Shown here: positions 20,870 through 31,559 of the stretch, piece by piece
How positions within the stretch are numbered: the stretch's first letter is position 1
Layout of the letters: each line of letters begins with the position of its first letter
Notes under the pieces: generated by a model
The model's database searches: none
The model's input: only the letters and a program-made list of their open reading frames with translations
Told to the model about the DNA's origin: nothing
NCBI GenBank assembly: GCA_021014325.1
Contig: CM037461.1
Span: forward strand, 3,001,501 to 3,065,500
Direction: 5' to 3'
Length of the DNA stretch: 64,000 nt
From: Plazaster borealis
Taxonomy: Eukaryota > Echinodermata > Asteroidea > Forcipulatida > Labidiasteridae
Position numbers and translations under genes: made by a program

Positions 20870-21110
20870 ACGGCTTCCGGAGGATACGCCTGCCCATGTC
20901 GCCCTTAAGCCGAGTGTGGACGTACGGGGAGGATCCCGCCCGCGATTTCTTTTCCCAGCGCGGTAAAGGCCAATATTTGCATACCTCGCTCCCATTGGCT
21001 GGGGTTCGTAAGCATAAGCTTAATTACAGCATCAAAAAGCCGCTGCTCATCGCTCATCAAACATCACTTTTCGCAAGGTCAGTTAAATTGAGACGGAGCA
21101 GAGGGGGAGT
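20870..21110 (+). repeat. Promoter-like repeat, left inverted arm
   Basis: Contains 'cttttcccagcgcggtaaag' and an inverted CCAAT (CCATTGGCTGG). The same motifs occur in the opposite orientation at about 22620-22715. The arm is CpG-rich relative to its surroundings. Confidence 0.4.
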
Positions 21111-21480
21111 GTAGACATCGATGAGATAATAATGAAGTACAAAAAGCAAGCGTTTACTGATGTTAAAAATATATATTATTATATTATTTGATTGACAACG
21201 GTTGCAAGTACAAATCTAGTTCGTAGATAATGTGAGAGGCAAGCCTCTGATGTATGGGGAGCCACTAGGCCAAGACAGAAAGTCGGATGAACAATAAAAG
21301 ATGAGAGTCAGGATAAGAATAATCTTTAAAAAAAATTTGGGAGATGTTCAAGGGTTTTCTGGAGGTAGGTTAGGTCTAGATTTAGAAATGATGTCACAGA
21401 AAGAATACATAAGATCAGTGACATCATTTTGCTAGAAGAAGGTTGGATGACGTAGTGGTCACCAAGCAGTCAGTACTGGG
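21111..21480. other. Spacer, nothing recognised
   Basis: AT-rich; no gene or repeat family recognised before the family F element. Confidence 0.35.
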
Positions 21481-22528
21481 CAGGGCGGATACAGGGGGGG
21501 GGGCGTTAGGGGCGTATTCCCCCATTTCCGTCAGCCCCCAAAACAAACAAAAACAACGTTTGTTTATTTTTTATTTTTTAGTACCGCCTGTTCAAGAAAA
21601 TACGACAGTAGCTTGAATTTGAGAAACGATCTTACCCACTATGTTTTTTAATGAATATGCATGGAACCAGATAATGCAGCGACCAGATTCAAATGTGAGA
21701 TTTGTGGTATTACAATTTTCTTTGAGTAAAATTAGAAGATTGAAGTGCAAAGTGTGTCTATTTCTCTGTTTTAGGCACACAGAGGCTTCATTTTTCACCC
21801 CTCAAAAGGCCAAAAGCTCAGAGCTTCAGGGGGCTTCGCCCCCTGGACCCCCATCGGAGCTTCACCCTTGGACCTCACCATCGATGTTACAGGAAAATTT
21901 CCCAGTAAATTTAGAAGAGTGAAATGGATCAGAAGTGCTTAAAAAGTGTGTCTTTTTCTCTGTTTTAGGCTTCATTGTTCACCCCTCAAAAGGCCGAAAG
22001 CTCAGAGCTTCCGGGTCTTCGCCCCCTGGACCCCACCATCGATGTTACAGACAAATTTCCAGTAAATTTAGAAGATTGATATGGATCTGAATTTTTTTTA
22101 AAGTGTGTCTATTTCTCTGTTTTTGGTTATAATTACATTGAAAATTGCACTATCATATCGTTTGTCTCACCATGGAGGAAGGATCCTCCTCACCCAACAC
22201 TTTTTTGTCCCTGAATAAATATTAATTGTAGCTGCATTTTGATTTTATAACTCGGGATGGCTGATTCAATGACTCCCAACTCGAAAATGATGTTTAAATA
22301 ATGATCTTGCTAAAACAAAATTTGTTAAAGTGGTCAGATATTGCATGAGATCGCACCACAGAGCATCTAGAATCCTAACTGTTTCGGAGCATTTAAGCGG
22401 GCCCCGGAACTTATGCCGTTAGGGCTTCGTGTTACGCGCTCTCAGGCGCCACAAATTGCATTCACCATTTGCTGCTTGGTACATTTTTACGCCCCCGCCA
22501 CCTTTGGAAAATCCTGGATCCGCCCCTG
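21481..22528. mobile_element. Family F long element with CTGGG duplication
   Basis: 1,048 bp with ends CAGGGCGGATACAGGGG and ATCCTGGATCCGCCCCTG, flanked by CTGGG (21476-21480, 22529-22533). The interior holds a block 'gcttcgccccctggaccc' twice (about 21830 and 22015). There is no transposase frame. The interior matches 28695-29747. Confidence 0.85.
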
Positions 22529-22533
22529 CTGGG

Positions 22534-22735
22534 GGACCTTGAGTTCATAGCCTGGGAATGTGTGTGGTGTATAAGCTGAGAAATGGGAGTGAGCCTTGAA
22601 ATGACAAAGTATATGGGCCAATGGGCAAGACCCAGCCAATGGGAAGCGAAAATGCAATTGATGGCCTTTACCGCGCTGGGAAAAATATTTTTGCATCCCG
22701 CCCCAGCCTAGGATGGTCCCCTAGGCACTGGTCGT
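22534..22735 (-). repeat. Promoter-like repeat, right inverted arm
   Basis: Reverse-complement relative of 20870-21110: 'ctttaccgcgctgggaaaa', CCAATGGG and CCAATGGGAAG. Together the arms flank the family F insertion, so this may be a larger inverted-repeat element or two promoter copies. Confidence 0.4.
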
Positions 22736-22949
22736 ACAGGCATAATGATTTCATTGGATACAATTATTTCATTGGATAAACGTGCAGTGACGTAAGCTTT
22801 CCATATCTGTGTTATGATTGGTCCGAGGTGATGTAGTTTGTCAGCTTGCGCTTTTGATCGTCTGCATTCAGCGTGTGTCCATAATATTTGTTTGTTTTTT
22901 CATAAGTGTGTATCTGTACGTGTGAATTGACTGCGAATCTCTGTGTGAA

Positions 22950-23004
22950 ATGGATGCGAGGTCAAAGGTACATCTGGCAGGATCCGACCAGGCGCTCAAG
23001 GCAG
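22950..23004 (+). pseudogene. Orphan sulfotransferase-like exon 1 (fourth paralogue)
   Basis: ATG at 22950, encoding MDARSKVHLAGSDQALKA plus one base and ending GCAG|GTATCT. It shares the start, length and phase of the exons at 12750 and 17004, but with several substitutions. About 70 bp of downstream intron also matches copies 2 and 3 ('ggcgttattcacga'). No exon 2 follows before the oxidase gene at 24891. It lacks the foldback insert and so preserves the ancestral donor. The upstream flank holds TGACGTAA and CCAAT-like motifs. Confidence 0.65.
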
Positions 23005-23277
23005 GTATCTGGCGTTATTCACGACCCTCGAAGTGTGACGTCAGATATTCAGGCTACGGTCAGCCAATTGTTCATAGTGGCACGGCGCAGTGTATTTTGG
23101 GTAATTGGCGTGCGCAGAACCCCAAACCAGAAGTTTTGTGAAAGCGTGGCAGGACAAAACTATTTTCAGTCTTAAAATGTTTTAATTCGTGGTATGGAGT
23201 TCAGCTACGGTTGGCAAAGTTTGGTTAAAATCGGCAAAACAAGTTTAGCTTACGGCGTTTTTCATTTTGATCACGTG

Positions 23278-23380
23278 ACCAAGAAAGACAGAACGACAGA
23301 ACGAAAGAAAGAAAGCAAGAAAGCAAGAAAGAAAGGAGGGGGAAAATGTCAAACAGAAAGAAAGAACGACAGAAAGAAAG
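23278..23380. repeat. Purine-rich GAAA/CAAGAAA tract, left copy
   Basis: The tract (AGAAAGAAAGCAAGAAAG, GGAGGGGGAAAATGTCAAA) is repeated on the far side of the Harbinger-like element at about 24266-24335, giving a direct repeat of roughly 70 bp around the insertion. Confidence 0.6.
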
Positions 23381-23383
23381 TAA

Positions 23384-24265
23384 GGCCACATAAAAAAAAT
23401 TGTTGATCGTCCCCGCCCGACCGTTCAAAACCCCCCGACCCCATTTTTTTTTTAATCATAAAAAACAACCTTTTTAATGATATTTTCGGTCAAATTTGGC
23501 TCCACACTACACCGCACGCACAGTAACATCTACGCCCGACACCGGTGTGATACGAAACAACAAAATTGCTGGCCGTGGTTGGTCCCCTGTTGTGTAATTC
23601 CATGTGCACTGCACTATTTGAGTTAATTCACTAGTTTGTGCGAGGCAGGGAACCAGACTAGCACACAGAACTTTGTACTGCTCGCTGTCGTGTGGATTTT
23701 CTCGCGCAAAATGCCTGTTGTAGTCGGTTCAATAGCCGTGAGGGCTCCAGCCAACGCGCAAGATCGAAACCCGGGGGCAACGCCGACACGTTTCGATCTT
23801 GCGGCGCGCAATTTTGTTTCCTACCACATGTTGGCTATGTGTTCTTTTATTTTTCCCATGTCTGGATATCCCTTTATACTTTTACTGCCCAGATTTTTCA
23901 GCTGATATTTTTTTCAAAATGTACAGGTTTGAAAAGATGTTTAAAGAAGGTTTTTATTCATGTTGGCAAAGCAAGAACAATTCTTCAAATATTTACTTGG
24001 GCTACACTGTGCTTTGTTGTTTGAAAAAGTTTACAGAAAATGTCATCTAGGAGTTAAATTTGTTTGACAAAACTATTGAAAACATCAAAAACACACAAAC
24101 CCTCTGTTTTATAGTGATTGTGATGATTTCTTTATTCTTGATTTCATATTTGGCATGTCAACAAAACTTAAAAAAAACCAAAAAAAAAAAACAACCCCAA
24201 ACACCTCCCTCCCTCCCCCATCCGCAAAAAAAGGACGATCAACAATTTTGTTTTATTATGTGGCC
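23384..24265. mobile_element. PIF/Harbinger-like MITE, copy 1
   Basis: 882 bp with inverted ends GGCCACATAAAAAAAATTG and TTATTATGTGGCC, plus GTTGATCGTCC/GGACGATCAAC just inside. It is flanked by TAA on both sides (23381-23383, 24266-24268). A 3 bp TWA duplication is characteristic of PIF/Harbinger. Relatives are at 45002-45356, 60236-60716 and 61600-62095. This copy has about 360 bp of extra interior sequence (about 23510-23890). Confidence 0.8.
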
Positions 24266-24409
24266 TAAGAAAGAAAGCAAGAAAGAAAGGAGGGGGAGAA
24301 TGTCAAAAAGAAAGAAAGAAAGATGGGGTGAAAGAATCCTAGCGTCACAATTATAGGCCTATGGAATTCCACCTCGTTATCCCCTCCTCTTGGGACTTTC
24401 CATCAGAGT

Positions 24410-24609
24410 CAGGCGCGAATCCAGGGGGGGGGGGCGTGGGGGCGCACGCCCCCCTTTTTCATATAAAACAAAAACAAAAAAATGAGGGAGAAAAGAAAAA
24501 AAGAGGGAGAGAGAGAGAGAAGGGGGGGGGAGAAATGGGGAAGGGAAGATTTTGCTGCTTGGTATATTTTCACGCCCCCCCCGTTTGGAAAATCCTGGAT
24601 CCACCCCTG
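24410..24609. mobile_element. Family F short MITE with AGAGT duplication
   Basis: 200 bp, nearly identical to 13797-13989, flanked by AGAGT (24405-24409, 24610-24614). Confidence 0.85.
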
Positions 24610-24792
24610 AGAGTGTGATTAGTCACAGATGAGAGAACACACAGGAGATGTCCCCGGTTTACAAAGACACTTCGTACCTTAACCTTAATACAAGACACTT
24701 CGTACCTCGTATCGATTCTTGATTTCTGCCTCGTAAGAAAAGGAAGAATTCACTACAAACCCTCAGTATCTGCATTGAATGGGACACTCCTC

Positions 24793-24800
24793 ATTTGCAT
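24793..24800 (+). promoter_or_regulatory. Octamer-like ATTTGCAT upstream of oxidase gene 1
   Basis: ATTTGCAT lies 91 bp before the start codon, in flank otherwise only partly conserved with the second gene. The second gene has the same octamer at 51222-51229, about 109 bp before its start. Conservation in diverged flanks suggests a POU-factor site or core-promoter role; this is inference. Confidence 0.4.
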
Positions 24801-24890
24801 ATTTGGTCAAGCGCTAGTTGAAGTGTCCACAGAGCTTACATATTAACATATATGTATTCCACTGGTACAAGCTGAACGTTTATTTCCATC

Positions 24891-26417
24891 ATGACGAAGT
24901 TGACAGTTTTCTTCGTGCTGTTTCTCCAAGTACAGCATAGTGTTGGTGAAGATTCTTACGACGACAACCATGCCAAGGTACTTATTCTTGGTGCTGGAGC
25001 AGCCGGCTTACAAGCCGCTAAATTTCTCCACGATAAGAGTATGGACGATATGATCATAATCGAGGGTGCTGATTTCTACGGCGGGCGTGTCCATGATGTC
25101 ACCTTTGCTGGGGCGCAAGTTGAGATTGGAGCTAACTGGGCCCAGCCACCCGGCACGAGCATCATCGATACGGTCAAAAGGCTTAATATCGAATACCACG
25201 AATCGGACTTCGACTCCATTGTTATCCGTAATGAGACTGGCGATAATGTTAACGACGAGGCCGATCCAATCTGGGAAGAACTGGAAATAGCCCTAGACAG
25301 AATCGCTGAAATTGGAACTGAGCTGAACGACCAATGTCGGCCAGATATCTCCATCCGGGCTGCACTTCGGGTGGCAGGCTGGATACCCAAAACACCGATA
25401 CACCAAACCATTGAATCCTTCGATTTCGACTTCGAGTGGGCAGATAGACCGGAGGTAACCTCCTTGAAGTCCACCGTGCCGATCCAGAAGATATCGGCAT
25501 CAGAGGGAAACCTCTTCATCAGAGACCAAGGAGGCTTTAAGCGCATCTTTGAGGAGATCACTCCATGGCTTGAGATGGACCCATTCCAAAATCATCTTCG
25601 TTTAAACAAGACGGTAATCTCGATAGATGATAAATCTGCAGATGGGGTGGAGGTGACGTGTTCTGATGGAACCAAGTACACTGGAGATTATGCCTTAGTT
25701 ACTTTTGGTCTTGGCGTCCTGCAGAGAGACATCGTGACATTTAAACCTGTTCTTCCGGATTGGAAAATCGAAAAGTTCTACCAGTTTATAATGGGATCTT
25801 TTGCCAAGATCTTTATCAAGTTCCCGAGACAGTTTTGGGACGACGAAGAGTGGATTTTGTACGCCAGTGAGCGCCGAGGATATTACCCCGTCTTCAACAA
25901 CCTCAACGCCCCTGGTTTATTCCCGAACAACCCGAATATTCTAGTCGCATTTGTTACTGGAGATGAAGCTCGTCGGATCCAGAACCAGCCAGTGGCAGAG
26001 ACAAAGGCTGAAGTAGAGGCTGTGATGCGGAAGATGTATACCAGCTCAACTGTCCCGGATGCCTCGGATATCTTCATCACCGACTGGGACACTAACCCTC
26101 TTCACTACGGTGCTTATTCCAACTGGCCAGTAGAAGTTTCTACCGAAGCCTTCGAGCAGATCCAGTCCCGCGTTGGGAAAGTTTTCTTCGCTGGAGAGCA
26201 CACAGATCCAGTTTATAATGGCTACATCATCGGAGCTACTCAGAGTGGAGAACGGGAGGCGAGTAAGATTCTATCTTGCATGAGCGGGGATGAGTGTCCA
26301 GCCTACACTCCACCGGACAAATACACATGTGGGGACAAAAGTTCCACCGTAGTCTTAGGTGCTAACATACAAGCTGTCTGTGGACTTGTACTGTTGGTAA
26401 TTACCTTGGTCATGTGA
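24891..26417 (+). CDS. Flavin polyamine oxidase-like amine oxidase, secreted/GPI-anchored, copy 1
   Basis: A single-exon gene for 508 residues. Residues 1-19 form a signal peptide (MTKLTVFFVLFLQVQ...). The FAD-binding dinucleotide motif is VLILGAGAAGL (30-40), followed by the acidic IIIEG and by GANWA (80-84). Lys306 in SFAKIFIKF aligns with the flavin-proximal lysine of plant polyamine oxidases, and 'LYASERRGYY' resembles that family too. The C-terminal FAD motif is FFAGEHTDPVYNGY (433-446). A hydrophobic tail (about 486-508) after a Ser/Thr patch looks like a GPI signal or terminal anchor. It probably oxidises spermine or spermidine, giving an aldehyde, an amine and H2O2 outside the cell. 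The length fits the family. The paralogue is at 49584-51113; the exact substrate is not readable. Confidence 0.88.
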   Translation: MTKLTVFFVLFLQVQHSVGEDSYDDNHAKVLILGAGAAGLQAAKFLHDKSMDDMIIIEGADFYGGRVHDVTFAGAQVEIGANWAQPPGTSIIDTVKRLNIEYHESDFDSIVIRNETGDNVNDEADPIWEELEIALDRIAEIGTELNDQCRPDISIRAALRVAGWIPKTPIHQTIESFDFDFEWADRPEVTSLKSTVPIQKISASEGNLFIRDQGGFKRIFEEITPWLEMDPFQNHLRLNKTVISIDDKSADGVEVTCSDGTKYTGDYALVTFGLGVLQRDIVTFKPVLPDWKIEKFYQFIMGSFAKIFIKFPRQFWDDEEWILYASERRGYYPVFNNLNAPGLFPNNPNILVAFVTGDEARRIQNQPVAETKAEVEAVMRKMYTSSTVPDASDIFITDWDTNPLHYGAYSNWPVEVSTEAFEQIQSRVGKVFFAGEHTDPVYNGYIIGATQSGEREASKILSCMSGDECPAYTPPDKYTCGDKSSTVVLGANIQAVCGLVLLVITLVM

Positions 26418-27584
26418 ATTGGGTCAATCGTGCATTGAGGTGTGATACACAAAGGAAACCTATATGACATTTCGTTATCTTTCTTTCGGTTGTTAAAATG
26501 AAATATTAAATGTTATTGGTACTAGTTAGCTCTTGTGTTTAAACATGTTTTGAGACATTTAACCCTGTTTTTCAAAAAATAGACGCGACTGTATTAGAGT
26601 TAGTTCAACAGCAGCAACTGTAACACAAACAATCAACATTAACAGCTAACATCACCAACAACTTCAACAATAATAACAACAGCAGCAACGACAACGACAG
26701 CTCAAACAGCAACAATAATGTTTCTGATAACTTACACCTATTTTGCCGCAAGTTATCTTTTGTAAGACATGTTTTGAGACATTTTGATCATTTTTTCCAA
26801 AACAGTATCGATTCTGTTCATAGAGTAAGCTAAGTTTTAGCGATAACGCATCGTTACACCGAAAACGCCACCTGATTAACTGCTGAAATACGGTTTTTTA
26901 TATATTCATCCAGTAACGTAATTGAATTGAGGTGCTTGCACATAGAGGAAACCTATGACATTCGATTCGTTTGTATCGGTTGGTAAAATAAAGTAGATTG
27001 TACAATTACTCAGTTATTATTTCTAGTTAGCTTAATTTTAATATTTACGTATGAAAAAGCCTGCCTACTGGATGCTAAACAGTTGCCTGTACGAACAATT
27101 GCATGCAAACATTATTTTTGTAAAACAAAATAATTATGCCATTGTTTGAATTTTGACTTATTGAAAACTAGACACCTTTAAAATAAGTAATATTCTAATG
27201 ACTGATATCATCCCCTCTGAGGTCAATAGGAATTCAGTTTTTAGTAGTAGGCCTACCTCATCAGAATGAGAAAATAATGTGTAAACGAAAATAAGAAATA
27301 TTAAGTTAATTTTATAGACTGTTTTGGAGACAATTCCAGAAATATACAGTAAACCATTTTCTGTCTTAGTTGTTTAACATTCTTCAGTGGAGTTAATTCT
27401 TTATTTGGCAATGTTGATCAAGACTTCTTATTCACACAAAATAATTAAGTTAGCATTTATGACATTGAATGCCCCAGTGTGGTCGCTTGATCCAGTATGT
27501 TGTGTATTGTACCAGTCAGTGCTGTGTACTGAGAGAGATGCAAAATGGAGAACCAGTTTTGTCTGGTCACGTGTTTGCTGGACT
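26418..27584 (+). other. 3' flank of oxidase gene 1 (left arm of inverted duplication)
   Basis: Holds a short CAA-rich stretch (about 26630-26720). From about 26730 it aligns with the reverse complement of 48300-49210 ('aagacttcttattcacacaaa', 'ttgatccagtatgttgtgta'). An AATAAA at about 26988 is a possible poly(A) signal. No further gene. Confidence 0.6.
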
Positions 27585-30291
27585 CATGGGCGTCAGATAG
27601 GGGGGGGACAGGGGGACATGTCCCCCAAGTTTTCAAGGGTGGGGGACACAATATCAAATGTCCCCCCATGTTTTTCGCCCATGCCGTTATTACACTAGTG
27701 TAAAAGCCGGACAAGTGGACTAAAACGCATACTATATCTCCTGCTACTTTGAATCTCAGCGTGATTGGAGACGAACATTTTTCAAAGTGCTCAGATCGAC
27801 CTTAGATTAATTCTGTAGTTTGTACGCCGACCCTCCCACTCTTTACACGCTGAGCGCTCTACCCTCTAACGTAATTTTGCCATTTCCTGGATGTACTTGA
27901 ACGATGAATATCAGCACAAAGCAATGGGCGTATACACTGCCCTGGACATTGCAAGCAGTCTACTCCATGATAAATTTTTATATTTAGTCATCTGCTAGGA
28001 TGATTACACGGCCTACATCGTGTCTCTTACAACAAGACCGGATTGATATTTTCAGCAAGACGCTTGTTTGTTTGTTTGTTTGTTTGTTTGTTTTATTGTT
28101 TATTTTTTAAATTTTTTTTTGTGCTATGTTTTTGTCTGTTTTTTGTTGTTTTTGTTCCTTTTATTGCCTTGTGTTGTATTTGTTGTTCTTGTGTTGTTGA
28201 GGTCGAATAATTAACAACAAAAATAGCAATATTATTCCAAACACATGCCAGGATCACAACTCATTAATTTTTTTTCTGAGTTTGCTTAACAGTTTGTTAG
28301 TAAAAGATTTGTATTTGTTCTGATAGAGTATTTTAAAGTAGAAACATCCTGTATAACTTAGATATTCTATAAATCGGCCCATTGTTTTAAGCTTAAGCAG
28401 TTGTCCTTAAAATTTGATACATTTTATATCTTGCAAATATATGGCATAGGCCCTACAAGAAATATTCATCAAATTTTAATCAACATCCTTTCTTTTTCTT
28501 TTCATCGCTTACTGTATTGTTACGCACAAAGGTGGAAATGTATGTTACTGGAAGTTGCCTTAAAAAAAGGATGATAAAACTTTCTATCTGAAAATCAAAA
28601 GATGACAAAAGCGAAAGAACCTATCATAAACAACCATGGGCTTTACAAGTTTCCTGAACCAAAGCAAAAATTTTAATTTTACAATCCATGAGAGCAGGGG
28701 AGGATACAGGGGGGGGGGGCGTGGGCGTCAGCCCCCCCAAAAAACCTTTTCTATTTTCTTTTTTAGTACTGCCTGTTTAAAAATAAACACAAGTGTGTGT
28801 GGTATTAATTTACCCCCCAGAGGCAGGATGGATTTTTTTGTCATACTATACCATTCACATTTTTTCTTTCTGCCAAAATGAATCTTTCATGATATGTCAC
28901 TTAGATTTGCAACAGTAAAGTAACATTCGAAACCTGATGTGCCAATTTGTCTGGGATAATACGGCAGTTAGCTTGAATTTGAAAAAACGATCTTACCCAC
29001 TAGTGAATATGTGAATATGCATGAAACCAGATAATGCAGCGACCAGATCCAAACGTTAGATTTGTGGTATTACAATTTTCTTTGAGTAAAATTAGAAGAT
29101 TGACATGGATCGAAAGTGCTTATAAAAAGTGTGTCTATTTCTCTGTTTTAGGCAAACAGAGGCTTGATTTTTCACCCCTCAAAAGGCCAAAAGCTCAGAG
29201 CTTCCGCCAGGGGCTTCGCCCCCTGGATCCCCATCGGGGCTTCACCCCTAGACCCCACCATTAATGTTACAGTAACATTTTCCAGTAAATTTAGAAGAGT
29301 GAAATGGATCAGAAGTGCTTAAAAAGTGTTTCTATTCTGTTTTTGGTTAATTATATTGAAAATTGCACCATCATATCGTTTTTCTCACCATGGAGAAAGG
29401 ATCCTCCTCACCCAACACTTTTTTGTCCCTGAATAAATATTAACTGTAGACTGCATTATTTTATAACTCAGGATGGCTGATTCGATGACTCCCAATGACT
29501 CGAAAATGATGATTAAATAATGATCTTGCAAAAACAAAATTGGTTAAAGTGGTCAGATCCTGCATGAGATCGCACCACAGAGCATCTAGAATCCTAACTG
29601 TTTCGGAGCATGTAGGCGGGCCCCTGAACCCATGCCGTTAGGGCTTCGAGTTACGCGTTCTCAGGCGCCACAAATTGCATTCACCCTTAATTTTGCTGCT
29701 TGGTACATTTTCACGCCCCCGTTTGGAAAATCCTGGATCCGCCACTGGAGAGTTTATTGTTTTTTGTTCTAAATAGGACACCATCAAAATGAAAATGAGT
29801 AAACAAATTTGGCATGTCCTCTGCGTGTAGCACGAGTTACCGATGTTCGCCGCTGTCCCATGCATACAAAAGTAAAACAACAAAAAATGTCAAAATACTA
29901 TGAGGATCTAGCCTTGAATGTTGGTTGTTTAATACCTGGAGCATATGGTATGTAGAAAGACACCTTGAATTGTAGCACGAGTCACAGTGGAATTGTCCAT
30001 AAGAATAATAGGCCTATATCATGTATGTTGGTCTTTTATTTAAGTGTCGCTTGTTCTATCTCTCTCTGAACCAAGTCCAAGTTTGATATGTAAATAATTA
30101 TATCAAGGAGAGCTTTTCTAGGTCGTTCAAACATGCTAAAGCCCAACAGCTTCAGGGGGCTCCGCCCCCTGAACCCTCGCCAAGGGCTTCGCCCCTGGAC
30201 CCCCACCACGGGCCCTTGAGCGGGCCCCTGGACCCCACGCCGTAAATGATCCTGATGTCCCCCCCCATTTCAAGACGGATTGACGCCCCTG
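27585..30291. mobile_element. hAT-like non-autonomous element with 8 bp duplication
   Basis: About 2.7 kb with short inverted ends CATGGGCGTCAGAT and CAGGGGCGTCAATC (reverse complement of the right end). It is flanked by GCTGGACT (27577-27584) and GCTGGACG (30292-30299). The mirror arm near 48310-48330 shows the uninterrupted site. The ends have G/C runs ('gggggacatgtccccc'). A family F element is nested at 28695. An (TTTG)n run lies at about 28065-28095. No transposase frame. Confidence 0.6.
28695..29747. mobile_element. Family F long element with GAGAG duplication, nested
   Basis: 1,053 bp, closely related to 21481-22528. It is flanked by GAGAG (28690-28694, 29748-29752) and lies inside the 27585-30291 element. 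Confidence 0.85.
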
Positions 30292-30710
30292 GCTGGACGC
30301 CGTTTTCGCAATTGGTGCTCGATATGGGGCATGGTGTACCCCCCTATTGTGTCTTCATTGTGTGCATGGAATCTCAGGAATTCTGTTGAGGATTTTAGGG
30401 GGGGGGGGATGTTCTATACAAGAGGAAAATAGTGTGTTATAATATGGGAACATTGGGGGGGGGGGGCTCTGCCCCATATCGGGCAGATACATTTTTGGTC
30501 CAAATGCAACACAACCCAATGTGCAGACTAGTCTGGTGCCTTGTGTTCGCTCATGCGGTTTTCTTTTTACACAAAATGGCTATAGGACGTCCTTAGCAAC
30601 ACCCTTAGCAACAGCCGTATCCGTAGCTGTAGTCGCCAATTCGGATGAGGCCTGAGGCTCTGCACAAAGCAATCGATTAGCGCCACCAATCTAGCCAGTA
30701 CTTCCTTTAA
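30292..30710. other. Left-arm segment, non-coding
   Basis: Aligns with the reverse complement of about 48125-48310 ('tctgcacaaagcaatcga'). It contains G-runs around 30400 and 30455. Confidence 0.5.
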
Positions 30711-31020
30711 AGGGTCACGTTGCCTTCGGATTGGGCGATTTGGGCTATACAAGCGTTTGTTATTAAATGAATATGGTTAGAAAGATGTTTTAAAAGTAGA
30801 ATATAGTGTGAACTAACGCGATCTGCTATTTTGTCAAAAACTTGGTTCTACAAAATGGCGGACCGTGTTAGTTTACGGTGTTAAAAAAACCAAAAATGCA
30901 ATTTTGAGGTGTTGTGCGGATCATTATAATTCTAATTTTAAAATATCTTTCCAGCTATATTCATTTCACAACAAACGCTTTTTATAGTCCAAAGCCCCAA
31001 TCCGAAGGCAACTTGTCCCT
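30711..31020. mobile_element. TTAA-site foldback MITE, family H, complete copy
   Basis: 310 bp with ends AGGGTCACGTTGCCTTCGGA and TCCGAAGGCAACTTGTCCCT and TTAA on both sides. The mirror arm (about 48140) lacks it, so the insertion came after the inverted duplication. Confidence 0.8.
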
Positions 31021-31340
31021 TTAAAAGAAAGTGGGTATATTCGCCTATATGGATTATATAGTGACATAATCCAAGCTAAAAATGAAAAAGGGCGTGCTTT
31101 GGAGACTTGACCAGAAACAATGACTCGACGTAAAATACACTTAAGAAAATTTTTCGAGAGCAACGAGCAAAAACAGGCAAATAACCCCCAAAGTTTCTAC
31201 GTACATAAATGGAAATAAACTTTCTCAAAATATTTCGTAGTAAACCTTTTGTAGTGAAATCATAAAACACGTTCAATCGGTATAGTTTGTAAAACATGCA
31301 TCATCTCGAAACAAAACCTAACCGAGCAAACAACGCGACA
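31021..31340. other. Left-arm segment, non-coding
   Basis: Positions 31030-31110 align with the reverse complement of 48050-48140 ('tattcgcctat', 'aatccaagct'). The rest is unrecognised. Confidence 0.45.
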
Positions 31341-31517
31341 GGGCCCAATTTCATAAAGCTGTTAAGCAGAAAAATCTGCTAAGCAAATTTGTTCGGCTAA
31401 GCAAGAAATGACCGGGGTTCCAGTCGCAGCAATGGTAACTGTATGGTATTTTGGCTGATAGCCTATTTTTGCTGAGCAAGGTTTTTGTGCTTATACAGTT
31501 TTATATGAATTGGTCCC
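31341..31517. mobile_element. MITE family G (GGGCCCAATTTCATA), copy 1
   Basis: About 177 bp with ends GGGCCCAATTTCATAAAGC and GAATTGGTCCC and repeated 'tgctaagca' and 'ttggctg' blocks inside. Related to 33051-33236, 36975-37160 and 41251-41410. No clear duplication here. Confidence 0.6.
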
Positions 31518-31559
31518 AGGTCTTGGTTTAACAGTAAGGCCACCACGGCACGACCGGAA

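Noticed and set aside
22165..22200. CATGGAGGAAGGATCCTCCTC as another tiny palindrome
   Set aside because: It is an internal part of both long family F elements (also 29388) and lacks its own flanking duplication. It may be an ancient relative.
25076..25561. 161-residue minus-strand frame, repeated at 50443-50928
   Set aside because: It is antisense to the conserved oxidase coding sequence in both copies; a shadow frame.
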